A DNA stretch of 64,000 nucleotides from Branchiostoma floridae (GCF_000003815.2 NC_049990.1:9370222-9434221), one strand, 5' to 3'; shown: positions 12,360 through 25,454, counted from the stretch's first letter. The notes: generated from the sequence alone by a model not told the origin. Translations and numbers: made by a program.

Positions 12360-13062
12360 GTGAGTTTTCCAACTGTCGTACGTGGCGGTGGCGCAATTAA
12401 ACTCCATTATGCAAGGTAGATAACTTAGTATTAATGATTTACACAATGAGCATCTACGTTTCCCACGTCAGTGGTTGATCTTAGACATTTTGTCTAAAGT
12501 CAAGTGATCAGACAGGTGAACCGGTTAGACGGCATCTACAGACAGTGACACGGGTAGGTCAGCGCTGCATACCTGAAGGTCTCTAACGTTGTCACCAACT
12601 TTGTCTCAGGTGAGAATATAGCTACTGCACAGATTCTAGGTGAAGGATTCTAGCTGTCTTCTGTTGCTGTGAACAGGGTTTGAAAAACTTCATAGCATGC
12701 AAGTTATTACACATATACGAAGCTATTATTTAAGAAAGCATGTACTGATGTCTCCTCCTGATTATGAAAACGACCAAAGTCACCGAACCCTACCCTCGGC
12801 GAATTCTTCTGGTTCCAAAATGGCTATCTCTTCGAGTGTTTATCTTGTTCTCGTTGTAGTGTATTTGGGGGAGAGTACATGTAACGTAATGTGTCACTGT
12901 GAGGTATAAATTGGTGTGGTAAGGCGTCGCAGTATGGCTGAAAATACGTAGTTTGGGTTATTCCATGCACTAGCCTGTGTTTACACAATCTCTCGCTAGC
13001 TGGGGTTATTGAGGGGGCGGTAACTGTCGGGCTAGGAGAGCGATTAAGCAAGGCTATGGTTT

Positions 13063-13175
13063 TTGACGACGCCTCAGGGGAGTCAAGTGGTATATTTTGC
13101 ATTCAGTCTGCAAAAATTGACGACGCCTCAGGGGAGTCGTCAAGTGGTATATTTTGCATTCAGTCTGCAAAAATT
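13063..13175. repeat. Two-copy tandem duplication (about 56 bp unit)
   Basis: The unit starting GACGACGCCTCAGGGGAGTC and ending GTCTGCAAAAA occurs twice head to tail; the second copy has an extra GTC. It lies in the UGT-2 leader intron. The rest of 12360-14460 shows no gene; an odd-length palindrome AACTACGACGTAGTT is at 13773-13787. Confidence 0.85.
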
Positions 13176-14278
13176 CTAGGAATTGCACAGGCATTTCCAC
13201 AGGAATGCAGTATGCTGGGTATGCAAGCCCTCCCCCCCAAATCTGTTCCAGATGTATCTCTGGTATGCAATGGTGGAATGTAGGTCACACTTGCTCCCTG
13301 GAGGAATTTGTCCTTTGAAACTAGACAGGGAACTCTATACAATGGATCACGTTGTCTTGGTTGTTATGTTATGTTATGAAGGATACATTTTCTTTTCTAG
13401 AGCTTGTTCATGCCACACGCCACAGGCAGACAGGAAATACTTCTGTAGTGCTCAGCTGTAGGTTTAGGTCACTGGCAGACCATTGTGCTGTACCGGGGAT
13501 AGTACATTTCTGCTGGCTGTAGGTTTATGTTACAGGTGGGCTAGTATATTGTGCCAGGGATAGTGCGACAGGGAAGTTCCAGTCTATTTCTGATTTGAGC
13601 TGTATTGTTGTACCCTCAATCGTCGTCATGGCAATAATACATTTTTATTGCCAGTCTTGTTATGCATGACGTAGTTTAGTCAGACCGTACTTCAGGCAAC
13701 CACAAAGTATTCGGTAAAGTTAAGTTCGTCTGAACTACCTGGTAGTCGGCCGAAGTGAGTCATGCCTTATCAAACTACGACGTAGTTGGATGAAGTACGT
13801 CGTAGTTGAGATTTGACCGGAGTAGAAAAGTTCATGGTCGTAACTTGATATGTTATGCTGAAGGGTGGTCACGGTATAGTGACAAATACAAAGAGTCCTG
13901 CTGTTGACGTTTGGGATAGGTCATTGCCAAACACAAACAGACAAAGGCATTCAAAATGTATGTCAGGGTAGAGATCGCAATGTGACAGAATCGTCCAATC
14001 TGCGGGCAGGGATCCCGGTCAACAGTGCCTCCGATCAGGATACTATATGTTAGGTTGGTCTCGCATTTGAATCCTGCGTTTCAAATCATTGATCTTGAAA
14101 TAACTTTAATGGAATTTGAACTCTTTCGGGTTAATGAGTGAATATCTACCGGCAGAATCCGTGGAGAGTCTATCAGATTGTTATCATTACCCTGGTCTAA
14201 CGGTCTACATATTGCAAACACAACGGCTCGGGCATATATATGGCGCCATGACATGCATGGCAACAACGCCACTTTATC

Positions 14279-14307
14279 TAATACAATACAATACAATACA
14301 ATACAAT
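14279..14307. repeat. ATACA pentanucleotide microsatellite
   Basis: About five ATACA units lie in the leader intron just upstream of the UGT-2 coding start. Confidence 0.85.
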
Positions 14308-14507
14308 GCACAAGTAGTTGAGGTAAATGAAAGCTTCTTTTCATTTCAGTTAGACGGCATAAATGTATGTTGTTCCTCGTTGACATGTGCCAATATGAAA
14401 GATGTGTCCGTTACAATCGTTGAATGTCCTTCTCACTTAACTCTTATTTTCTGATCCTGACATAGAGAACTCGACTATTATTACTACTGCTGGTGCTAAC
14501 TACTAGT

Positions 14508-17500
14508 ATGTCGACTGGTTTGCACCTTTTCCTGGCGGGGGTCGCCATCTTGTTTCAACATGTCCAAGCTGCCGACATCCTCGTGGCGACATCAACCTAC
14601 AGCAGCGTCTGGATGGACGTGGCGAAGATTGCCGAAGCCTTGGCCTCCCGAGGCCACGTCGTCACCGTGTTGGCCCCTGCTAGTCAGAAGAGCGACCTGA
14701 TGCGGAAATTGCCGACCTTGCTGTACGAAACATTCGGAGATCCCGAAAGGCCACCTTTGATGAAGGAATTCACAACAACTGTACCTCAAAACATGGTAGG
14801 TTTTTAGCTTCAAGATTTATAACATTATAAAAGACACAAGGAAGGTGAATGTTGTACCATTTGCCCACTGCCCCTCTGGCCTTTTTAAGGCCACCGAGGC
14901 AGTGGATTGTCCACTGTGTCTAGGACACGGTATTAGAAGCCCAGGAGCCCATTCCTCTTCTTTCACCACCTTTCATCCCCAAACCGAAGTCAGGTATCCC
15001 TCAAGTTGGTTTCTACCTAGGTGGAGTGAGTAGAGTCGCACCTTTCACAATGACAAACCGTTTAAGAATCGCTAGGCACTGATGAACTACGGTATTTGGT
15101 CCAGAATGACTTTTACAAACAAAGATGAACTTTCAAGTTATGAAGGAAATTAGTAACGTGAATCAAACGATGTCCATTCTCTACTCTTGTAGCAAAATCC
15201 TGGGCTTCATTCCCCAGAGCTTTCGGCCTTTAATATCGTGAAATTTTCTTACGTCTTTGTAATATGCCCGTTACAGGCATTTTCTTCACCTGGTGTCCTA
15301 GACCAGATAGACCTGGGCCGTACTTTGGCGTCTGCTATGCTGGACTTTAGTAACGAGATGCTGAGTGACAGCCAACTACTGACAAAACTGAAGAACAGCC
15401 ACTATGACGTTGTCCTGACGTATGCTATGACCTCATGCGGGCCCCTGGTGGCGCAGTACTTGGACCTGCCTCTAGTCTGCACAACGCGGTCTATGCCTTC
15501 GGGACAAGGTGTGTTTTAACAGTACATGTACAGTACAGGTCAACCTGCATTGACATTGTATGTTGTATTTTGTATTTCAGTCACATAGTCAACTACCTTG
15601 TTCTCTTTGCTTTTACAACCTTCTAGTTGTTGCCATCCCATCATCCCAGCAACCTCTTTCATCTATTACTCGAGAGACAGGTCCTGGCGTCTTAAGTCAG
15701 CGATCCTTGACAATCAGTTAGACTTGGTGTTCTTTGACCTGATCTCGGAAGGACTTTGTTATTTGTTGCCTTGCCTTTTCATCTTAGACAAGACGTCTTT
15801 TGTGGATTATCTTTCTTAGTATTACTATCAAGTTACATGTAAAACGTCTGATATTTACATTTGCATGACTTTTAATCCTATGTTTCAGACGTCCGAGCCA
15901 CTGGTGTCCCCTATCCTCTTGCGTACGTGCCAACAGTGGGGTCTGGGTTGTCAGATCGGATGACATTCTTACAGAGAGTGAAGAACGTGCTGGTTTACTT
16001 CGCATTTTCTACTGCTGGGCAGCTTGTCTTCGATAAGGGTTATGACGATCTCGCAAAAAGGTTTGTGAATTTGTTGTAATGACATGGCAATTTCAAAGGA
16101 CTGTTACTTGTTTTCGGTTGGAGGTATACTAAGTTGTTAGCAAGTTATAAATGGTCGAACGACTGAAAACATCCGACAACAACGGAATCGGACCCTGGCT
16201 ATATTGCTTTTGAATCAATGTTCCTTAGAACTGTTTAACTATGTCTCTGGTGTGAGGTAGCTGAAAGGAGTGTCTCCTCTTTAAACTGAAACACCATTTA
16301 TGCCACCAACAGAACGATTGGGGACAAGTTCACCATGTCTGCTGCCCTGGCAAGAACCGACGTGTGGCTCTACCAATCAGATGTCATGTTCGACTTCCCT
16401 AAACCCATGATGCCAAATATGGTCAGCATAGCAGGCCACATGGCTGAGGATGTCAAACCGCTCAGTGAGGTCAGTTCTTAAAAAATCATATGAGTAACAT
16501 TCCATAGAAAGACATACACACAAAAAACTTAGTATTCGCACATTGTTACATTATAAACTCTTGCAGCCTATTTTTATATATGGTCGTGAAGGTCGAACTT
16601 AACGTGCGATGGTTCAGACGTACGCAATGTTTAACATCTCTTGTCAAGATCTGATTGGCCTAACTGGTATAATTCCATAGGAGATGGAGAAGTTTGTGCA
16701 GAGTTCTGGAGATGACGGTGTTGTGCTTGTAACGTTCGGCTCCATGGTGGCGACTATGCCCGCAGAGACAGCCGACATGCTGGCCGCTGCTTTTGCCCGT
16801 CTGCCACAGAAGGTTGTGTGGCGCTACGCTGGGACGCCACCTCCAAGTCTGGGGCCAAACACCAAGACCATGGAGTGGGTGCCTCAAAACGACTTGCTAG
16901 GTAAATGCTGTCAACGCGCTGCAAATAATACTAGTTATGTGGAACTATTGCATTTGTTCGAAACTAGGATACACAAGAAAGGTGTCTAAGTCTGTCCTTC
17001 TGTCATAGTTTTGGCGAAGGTTGACTGAAAGCATTTACCATATCGTCTTACAAAGGTACAGGTCGATACATCCAGTACTTTGACAGTGTTTTGTCAAAAC
17101 TTGAGTAAATATTTCATACCTGCAGCTCATCCCAAGACAAAGGCGTTTGTATCACATTGTGGATACAACGGAGTAGCAGAGGCTATGTACCACGGGGTGC
17201 CCCTGGTCGGCATGCCTTTGTTCGCCGAACAATTCGATAACATTGCCAGGATGGTGGCCCGTGGGATGGCGGTGTCATTGGACATCCACACGGTGACGTC
17301 AGAGGAGGTTTCCCAGGCCATCACATCTGTTATTTCGGATCCTAGGTAAGTGTGATGTGGAGTAACTGTTAGCGTTTAAGTATCTCACCAATCTCTTTTC
17401 CTTTCATCGTTGGGTGGAACATCATTATTCTGAAGCAAATTTTTTGTCACCAGCTGTCGGTGCATGTAAGAATGTGGGCATGTTGTGGGTATGTAATGTA

Positions 17501-17821
17501 ATGGACTAAAATTTTACTGTTTCTTTTTTTCTCAGGTACAAGGAGAAGACCAATCTGATCTCCACGCATCTTCGTGACCAACCACAGTCGCCCATGGAGC
17601 GGGCAGTATGGTGGATAGAACACGTCATCAAACATGGCGGCCTCCCCCATCTCAAGTCGAGGGCACCCGAACTCCCCTTCTACCAGTACTACCTGTTAGA
17701 CGTCATTGCCCTGATTGTTGCAGTTATATCTGCTGTATTGTTGTCTTGTTGGAAGTGCTGTTCGTTTGCATGTCGCATGTGCAAAAGGAGTATGACTACC
17801 ACCAAGCTGAAAATTAATTGA
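14508..17821 (+). CDS. UDP-glycosyltransferase UGT-2, seven coding exons
   Basis: Exons are 14508-14795, 15277-15508, 15889-16060, 16313-16469, 16681-16900, 17126-17345 and 17536-17821. The start is ATG at 14508; an in-frame GTG 15 nt earlier is not used as a start. Val34 occupies the catalytic His position (SSVWMDV), Tyr the Asp position, and the sugar motif is Glu-Gln (FAEQFDN). Exon 3 encodes the same protein sequence as in UGT-1, while exons 5-6 and their introns match UGT-4, so the gene is a mosaic. Exon 7 begins with G, giving Arg where other copies have Ser. The leader splice acceptor seen in most units (TTTTCAG) reads TTTTCTG here, so a downstream AG near 14465 would have to serve. 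The tail is KLKIN. Confidence 0.93.
14843..15045 (-). mobile_element. SINE relic, antisense in UGT-2 intron 1
   Basis: Closely similar to the relic at 8712-8890 and at the same intron position, so it was there before the genes duplicated. No independent function is seen. Confidence 0.5.
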
Positions 17822-18422
17822 CTGTCGTCGCAAGGCATATTTGTACGGACAACAGTAGATGAACAATGAATACAGATGCGCCCCGTAAAAAGAATTTTTA
17901 AATGCTATGTCAAACAAAATTGTTCAAATTGTAAAGCTCTGAATGTTATGTTTGATCGGTGCACGTTTTCGGCAAAAAAGTTGCCTTTTTTATGAAATCA
18001 AAGTGGTAAGGGAGATTGAACAAATAGCCAAACACACAGAGTCTGGTATACAGAACAATTAAATCCTTCATCCTTCTTCATTGACTTTGTAATTGACGTC
18101 ATTATTCTATTACACTAGTATATCTTTCCGATACTTATTTCTAAATCTACAGGATATACATTTTGTAGCTGCTTTGTACAATTTACAGCATGGTTGAAAA
18201 TATTTTTTACTTTGAAACATATGAAAATTGATGCGCGCGCGGATGTCAAACATATATCATCAAAGCAACATGGCCCAATCAGTCTTAAGAACTAGGAACT
18301 CTATGTGCAGCGCAATTTTCACTGTTCTTTAATTTGAGAGCTGTAATTTTGTTCAACTTTAATTTTGACCGATCGGTGGTAGCAGGGTGCCACGTCACTC
18401 ATCCAGTGATTGCCCAACATAG
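17822..18422. other. UGT-2 3'UTR and flank
   Basis: Nearly identical to the flanks after UGT-5 and UGT-6. The AATAAA present there is changed to AATTAAA near 18056. No gene is seen. Confidence 0.55.
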
Positions 18423-18551
18423 AATGCGTGCTGTCCTCCTGACCTTTGACACAACACTGTAATTGTATGACATGGCCGACTACTGAGCTCAGACTTAGTT
18501 GTCTCAGCGTCAGGACCCGGCGTCTGTGGCCAGCTCAGTGCACGAAGGACG
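18423..18551 (+). promoter_or_regulatory. Leader block of UGT-3
   Basis: Ends GGACG|GTGAGT and would splice to 19798. A DR1-like TGACCTTTGACAC is at 18440-18452, and an upstream ORF ATGGCCGACTACTGA follows. Nearly identical to the UGT-6 and UGT-7 leaders. Confidence 0.55.
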
Positions 18552-19848
18552 GTGAGTTTTCCAGATATTCTTCTGCATGCTATCAGTAGGTAAAGGGGCG
18601 TGGGATTATATCTTGTCACACTCGATATAGAGCAATGATCCAAAGTATGTGAAGTGTTCATAGACCATGTTTTCACTGCTCGGGGCGGGGTGGGGTGGTC
18701 TAAGCTATTCTAAAACTATTGTAAAATCCACAGCACTATCTTGAGTACAGTCTTGTTAGTTTTAATGCGCTTCCAACGATCGCTACCCAGTTGGAATCGG
18801 ACTAGTAAGTCTAACAAGACTGGGCACCAGGGTACACAGGTGTACGTCTGTTTGGTCAATTGTCTTCTCCCTTGATTTGCTTCAGTCACTGTGACTTATT
18901 AACCAAGAGATCGGGACGAGCAGGTACCCCTTCGTGTGTGTGCTATATCTTATTTGCATTTACGTACTGTCCGAAGACTACTTTTTTTTCTAGTGGCACC
19001 TGTTTCCCTTAACAACTTCGAGTTCCTTTAGGAAATGAATGTAGTGCGTAATAGAATATCAAGATGTTTGCTACAGTAGTGCCTGTTTTGAGGTACATGA
19101 TCGTAAGTTGATGTGTTACACTGAATGGTGGTCCTAATGGCAATGTAAATACAAACTGTTGACATTTCGGACTGGCCTTTGCAACCACAAACATGTAAAG
19201 ACAAAATTTACATGTATGTCAGGGTAGAGATTGCAATATGGCAGAATCGTCCATTTTGAGGGCAGCAATGCCGATCGATAAAGGCTCTGACCGATGAGGA
19301 TACTAGAAGATTCATATTATATGTTTAGTTGGTCTCGCATCTGAGTCCTGAGTTTCGAGTCATTGATCTTAAATAACATAAATCGAAGTTGAAGTCTTGC
19401 AATATCTAGAAATTTACAGACTTCGATCGCGATCTCTACCGACAGAATCGTCGATTCTATCAGATTGTTATCTCTACCCTGAGTGTCCCTGACATATTGT
19501 TTAAAAAACAAAAGGCTTAACGGTCTAAATTTTGAAAACACGATGCGTAACAGATTGGGCAGCACAATGACATGCATGGTAACTTACATAGCAACGTGGT
19601 TTTATCTAGTAGAATATACACGAATTTTTAGCTCAATGAACGGTTCCTTTTTTCTGTCAGTTAGAAGTGTAAATAAAAAAGTACGACAACGTATCTTTAA
19701 CATTTATGTTGTTCCTCGTTAACACGTGCCGAGGTGGTGCAAGATGATAGATCTGTCCGTTACAATCGTTGAATGCCCTTCTTACTTATCTTTTCAGATT
19801 CTGACACAGAAAACTTCACTATTACTACTGCTGGTGCTGAGTACTAGT

Positions 19849-21254
19849 ATGTCGACTGGTTTGCACCTGTTCCTGGCGGTTGTCGCCATCTTTTCTCAAC
19901 ATGTCCAAGCTGCCGACATCCTCGTGGCGACAGTGACCTACGCCAGCCCCTGGATGGACGTGGCGAAGATTGCCGAAGAATTGGCCTCCCGAGGGCACGT
20001 CGTCACCGTGTTGGCTCATGCTAGTCAAAAGAGCGACCTGATGCGGAAATGGCCGACCTTGCAGTACGAAACATTCGGAGATCCCGAAACACCACCGTCG
20101 ATTAAGGAAGTAGCAAAAACTGTGCCTCAAAAGATGGTGGGTATTTAGAAATATGAGGAATAAAAGCACGGTATTGTAAGCAAGCTTAAGCCTTTCACTC
20201 TTGGAGCAAAACTTCGGGATTCATTCCACCAATCTCCTTCTTCAATGTGCGCGTCCAACTTCATATAGCTGAAGACTTCGGACGCGCATTAGGACAAGGG
20301 TCTTTGGTTTGACGGTGGTCGCTTTTACTTCTGTGCGTTATGTTTGTGGGGGGGGGGGTGTAAGAGACGGGAGAGCCTAGCTCCTCAATGGCAGGGGCGC
20401 TTCTCCCTGCCCGCCGCCCTGTAGGTGGGCGCCGGTAAGTACCCGTAGCTCTAGTAGTGTCTTACATATTGGTAATGGCATTCTTGAAAGCCTGAAGTGT
20501 TTCTACTCGGACTATTGCTTCTGGTAGGTGGTTCCATTCCCTAACGGTCCTCGGGAAGATGGAGTTTAGATGGTTATCTGTTCATGAGAATGTGGGGTGG
20601 TACGCTGGGGTATTTTCTGTGCGTGATGGTGTGGATAAACCCTTGCTTATAAATGGCATTTGAGTTTATACTAAATTGTTGGTGATTTTAAAGAACATGT
20701 GGAGACGAACACATCGTCTTCTTTCGGCCTGGCTCCCTATATCATACAATTTTCTTACGTCTTTTTAATGCCCGTTACAGGCATTTTCTTCATCTGGGAT
20801 GTTGGAACTCCTAAAGTTTGGCAGTACATTGAGTTCTGCACTGCTGGACCTTGGTGAAGAGATGCTGAGTGACAATCAACTACTGACGAAACTAAACAAC
20901 AGCCACTATGACGTTGTCCTGACATATGCTGGTCCCTCGTATGGGCCAACCGTGGCACAGTACTTGGACCTGCCTCTAGTCTGCACAATGAGGTCTTTGC
21001 CTACGGGACAAGGTATGTTCAAATTGATATAGTACAGGCCGATCTACATGACTACATGTAACACAATCTATATTTCTTGTTTTCTCGTCCCCCTGTCCTC
21101 CCATTTCCACCGGTGCATTGAGCAGCTACAGAAGTTTACCAGTCTGCTTGGTCCATTGCTCAGGCTTTTGTTGTCTCTATGTATGCTAAAAGCCATCTCC
21201 GCGATGTTTTATCTCACGTACGTTTCCTTTCCCCACACTCGCGATAAGCACACG

Positions 21255-21300
<46 letters not shown>

Positions 21301-21304
21301 CTGG

Positions 21305-21338
<34 letters not shown>

Positions 21339-21398
21339 CACACACAAACACACACACGCGCGCACGCACACACACACACGCGCGCGCGCGCGCGCACG

Positions 21399-21435
<37 letters not shown>

Positions 21436-23995
21436 TCCTTATATATATAAATTTATATAGAGAGAGGGAGAGACTGGCAGAATCGCAGACTGGCAGAATC
21501 GGCCATTCTACCAGAAGAGATCGCGGACATACCCTGTTATCTTTGCTCTGTGTTCCTTGGCAAGCAACTGACACAGTGGTTTTGACCTGTTCTTAAAAGG
21601 ACTTCACTATTTGCTGCCCTGTATGCCACGCCATGTTTCAATTGGGATACATTTGAATTTTTGTGCTAACTGCCGACACATATTCCATCATTCTAAAATA
21701 TAGTTATATTTCTTAGTGCATATGTCTTTTGATCCTATGTTTCAGACATCCGAGCCACCGGTGTTCCCAATCCTCTTGCTTACGTGCCAACAGTGACATC
21801 GGAGTTGTCAGATCGGATGACATTTTTGCAGAGAGTGAAGAATGTGCTGATTTACTTCGCAGCTTCTACTATGGGACAGCTGGTCTTAGAAAAGCGTTAC
21901 GACGATGTTGCAAAAAGGTTTGTGCATTTGTTGTAATGATGTGGCAATTTCAAAGGACAGTATATGGGTTTTCTAATTTCCTTTGAGTATAAATTTCTAT
22001 TTCTGTCTTACTTTTACATCTGACCAATGCTCATCACTTTCATGAACCTTCTTCATTTTCGGCAAGCTTCAAATGGGTGCAGTGTCACCACCAGGACTTC
22101 AGTAATGCCATGTTTTCCTAATCACATGTATCTTTTTAGCTTGCGGATACATTATATGAAGACGAAAATTAAACAAAAGTTAGATTGTTACTAATGTTCA
22201 ATGTAAATGTCTCATTGCCGTTCATGATCTATGTTGACTTTTTCGTTTAACCTCTTTAGTTAACTTCGTCGATTGATGTTTTCGATCAAATGTGCAATAG
22301 GTTTGGTGGCAAGCGGTCAATAAATGGTCGAGCAACTGAAAACAACTGAATCGAACACCAAATATATTGTATTTCAATCACTAATGTTTATATCAACCAG
22401 TATCTCTGATGACTGAAGGGGTCCGTCTCTCCCCTTTGCACTGAAACATTACATTATTTATGCCACCAACAGAACAATTGGGGAGAAGTTCACCATGTCT
22501 GCTGCCTTGGCAAGAACCGACGTGTGGCTCTACCAATCAGATCTCATGTTTGACTTTCCTAAACCCTTGATGCCAAATATGGTCAGTATAGCTGGTCACA
22601 TGGCTGAGGATGTCAGACCGCTCAGTGAGGTCAGTTCTTCAAAAATCATATGAGTAACATTTTATAGAAAGACATACACGCAAAATACTTAGTATTCGCA
22701 CATTATTACAATATAAACCCTTGCAGCCTACTTTTACATATGGTCGTGAAGGTCTAACTTAACGTGGATGGTTCAGACGTACGTAATGCATATATGGTTA
22801 ACATATCTTGTCTAGATCTGATTGGCCTAACTGGTATAACTCCATAGGAGCTGGAGAGGTTTGTGCAGAGTTCTGGAGATGACGGTGTTGTGCTTGTAAC
22901 GTTCGGCTCCATGATAGCAGCTATGCCCGCAGAGCTAGCCGACATGCTGGCCGCTGCTTTTGCCCGTCTGCCACAGAAGGTTGTGTGGCGCTACGCTGGG
23001 ACGCCACCTCCAAGTCTGGGGCCCAACACCAAGACCATGGAGTGGGTGCCTCAAAACGACTTGCTAGGTAAATGCTATCAACGCACTGCGACTAATACTA
23101 GTCTAGTAATATCTAACTATTGCATTTGTTCGAATCTGGTATAAACAACAAACAAATCTTCGTCTTTCCTGTGTTTGATACCTTGGTAAAGGTTGATCAT
23201 GAAGACAATTAGTATATCACGTCTTCCAGCTGTTCAATGCATTACTTTAACACTGTTTTGTCATAGTATATAAATTGAGCCAATCTTTCATACGAACAGC
23301 TCATCCCAAGACAAAGGCGTTTGTATCACATTGTGGATACAACGGAGTAGCAGAGGCCATGTACCACGGGGTGCCTCTGGTTGGCATGCCTCTCATGAGT
23401 GATGCCCATGACAACATCGCCCGGATGGTGGCCCGTGGGATGGCGGTGTCATTGAACATCCACACGGTGACGTCAGAGGAGGTGGCCCAGGCCATCACAT
23501 CTGTTATTTCGGATCCTAGGTAAGTGTGAAATGGAGTAACTGTCAGAAATACCTCACCAAATTCCTGTCTTTTTCTGTCTTTCATCTATGGGTGAAAGAT
23601 CATTATTCTGAAGCAAATTTTTGATTACCAACTGTTGGTGCATGTACGCATGTGGGTATATTGTGGGTATGTAACATAATGGACTCAATTTTTCTTTACC
23701 TTTTTTCAGCTATAAGAAGAAGGCCAATTGGATCTCCACGCATCTTCGTGACCAACCACAGTCGCCCATGGAGCGGGCAGTATGGTGGATAGAACACGTC
23801 ATCAAACATGGCGGCCTCCCCCATCTCAGGTCGAGGGCACCCGAACTCCCCTTCTACCAGTACTACCTGTTAGACGTTATTGCCCTGATTGTTGCAGTTA
23901 TATCTGCTGTGCTGTTGTCTTGTTGGAAGTGCTGTTCGTTTGCATGTGGCATGTGCAAAAGGGGTATCACTAGCACCAAGTTGAAAAGTAATTGA
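19849..23995 (+). CDS. UDP-glycosyltransferase UGT-3, seven coding exons
   Basis: Exons are 19849-20136, 20781-21012, 21746-21917, 22473-22629, 22848-23067, 23300-23519 and 23710-23995. The frame is open upstream through the 5'UTR, but the first ATG matching the sister genes is 19849. Pro34 replaces the catalytic His (ASPWMDV), Tyr145 the Asp, and the sugar motif is Asp-Ala (MSDAHDN). The Cys five residues after Tyr145 in several copies is Tyr here. From the upstream flank through exon 6 the gene is almost identical to UGT-7; from intron 6 to the stop it instead matches UGT-1. AATAAA lies at 24087-24092. Confidence 0.94.
20348..20640 (-). mobile_element. LINE ORF2 3' fragment in UGT-3 intron 1
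   Basis: The minus-strand frame reads [19 protein letters not shown] and ends [11 protein letters not shown] followed by a stop at 20462-20464. This is the typical C-terminus of CR1/L2-type non-LTR retrotransposon ORF2. The same fragment is in UGT-7 at 45687-45980, so it was copied with the gene. Confidence 0.75.
21249..21436. repeat. Long interrupted CA microsatellite, UGT-3 intron 2
   Basis: CA repeats with CG interruptions, the longest of a set at the same intron 2 position in UGT-3 to UGT-8. The His-Thr-rich open frame through it is an artefact. Confidence 0.95.
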
Positions 23996-24562
23996 CTGTC
24001 ATCAAAAGCATGTATGGACAACAATAGATGAACGATGAATACAAAGGCATCCCGTAAATGAATATGTGGGGTTAAATACTGTGTCAAATAAAATTGTTTA
24101 TGTTGTCAACCTGTGAATGTTATCTTTGATCGGTGTACGTTTTCGACAAATATTGCCTTCATTATGAAATCCAAGTGGTCAGGTAGGTTGAACAAATAGC
24201 CAAACACACAGAGTACGGTATACAGAACAATTAAATCCTTCATCTTTGTTCTTTTATATATTCGTCATTGACCTTGGAATTTGCGTTTGTATTCTATCAC
24301 ATTAGTATATGTTTCCGATATTTATTTTAAATCTACGGGATATAAAAATCAACCATGCTGTAAATTGTACAAAGCAGCTGCAATTTTTTTTTAATTTTTT
24401 GAAACGGTCGAAAATTGATGCGCGCGCGGATGTCAACCATATAATCAATTGAAAGCAACATGGCCTAAGCAGTCTTAAGAAGCGATTTCCTCTCTCCTCT
24501 CGAGAGCTCCGAGCGGTGGGTACAGGGTGCCACGTCACTCATCCATACATTACCCAACATAG
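23996..24562. other. UGT-3 3'UTR and flank
   Basis: Shared array flank with a polyadenylation signal at 24087-24092. No gene is seen. Confidence 0.55.
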
Positions 24563-24696
24563 AACGAGTACGTGCTGTCGGACATTGAACCTTGACACAA
24601 CACTGTAACGTTAGACATGGCCGACTCCTGAGCTCAGACTTAGTTGTGTTGGCGTCAGGATCCGGCGTCTGTGGCCAGCTCAGTGCACGAAGGACG
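24563..24696 (+). promoter_or_regulatory. Leader block of UGT-4
   Basis: Ends GGACG|GTGGGT, a variant donor. The DR1-like site is altered (TGAACCTTGACAC, 24586-24598). The upstream ORF is ATGGCCGACTCCTGA. It would splice to 25415. The leader intron holds a G-rich stretch at about 24835-24870. Confidence 0.5.
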
Positions 24697-25454
24697 GTGG
24701 GTTTCTGCATGCTGTCAGTAGGTAAAGGTACGTGGGATTATATTTTGTTATATAGAGGAATGATCCAAAGCAAAGTATAATTCAAAGAGGAGCATTCGGT
24801 GGCAAGTGTTAACAGGCCATTCCTTTACTGGTAGGGAAGGGTAGGGGTAGGGGGGTTAGGGGTGAGGGGGGCTCTTTAAATCCTCAGCACTATCTGGAGT
24901 CAAGTCTTGTTAGTTTTGGTCCATTGCCTTCTCCCTATAACGCCCTTGGTTTTCTTCAGTCACTGTGACTTATTAACAAAGAGGTCGGACAAGCAGGTCC
25001 CCCTTCGTGTGTGTGCTTTTTGTTTGCCGTTACGTACTGTTTTCCGAAGACTTCTGGTTCCTTTAGGAAATAAACTTAGTACGTAATACAATATCAATAT
25101 ATTTGTTACAGTAGTGCCTATTTTGAGGCATATGGTTGTAACTTGATATGTTACGGTGAAGGGTGGTTATAGTGGCAATGCAAATGCAAACAAGAGTCCC
25201 ACTGTTGACTTTTGGGAATGGCACCATGACTACATGGAACATTACATAGCAGCGTGGTTTTATGTAGTAGAATACACACGTAGTTTTGGGCAAATCAACG
25301 CTTCTTTTCATTTCAGTTAGAAAACATAAATGTTTGTTGTTTCTCGTTGACATGTGCCAAGATGTTACATTGAGATTTTAGGTTCAATCGTTGAATACTT
25401 ACTTTTATTTTCAGATCCTGACATAGAAAAATCGACTGTTGCTGGTGCTGAAGT

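Noticed and set aside
21048-21596. 182-codon open frame rich in His-Thr
   Set aside because: It is a translation of the CA microsatellite in UGT-3 intron 2; the minus-strand Cys-Val frames are the same repeat.
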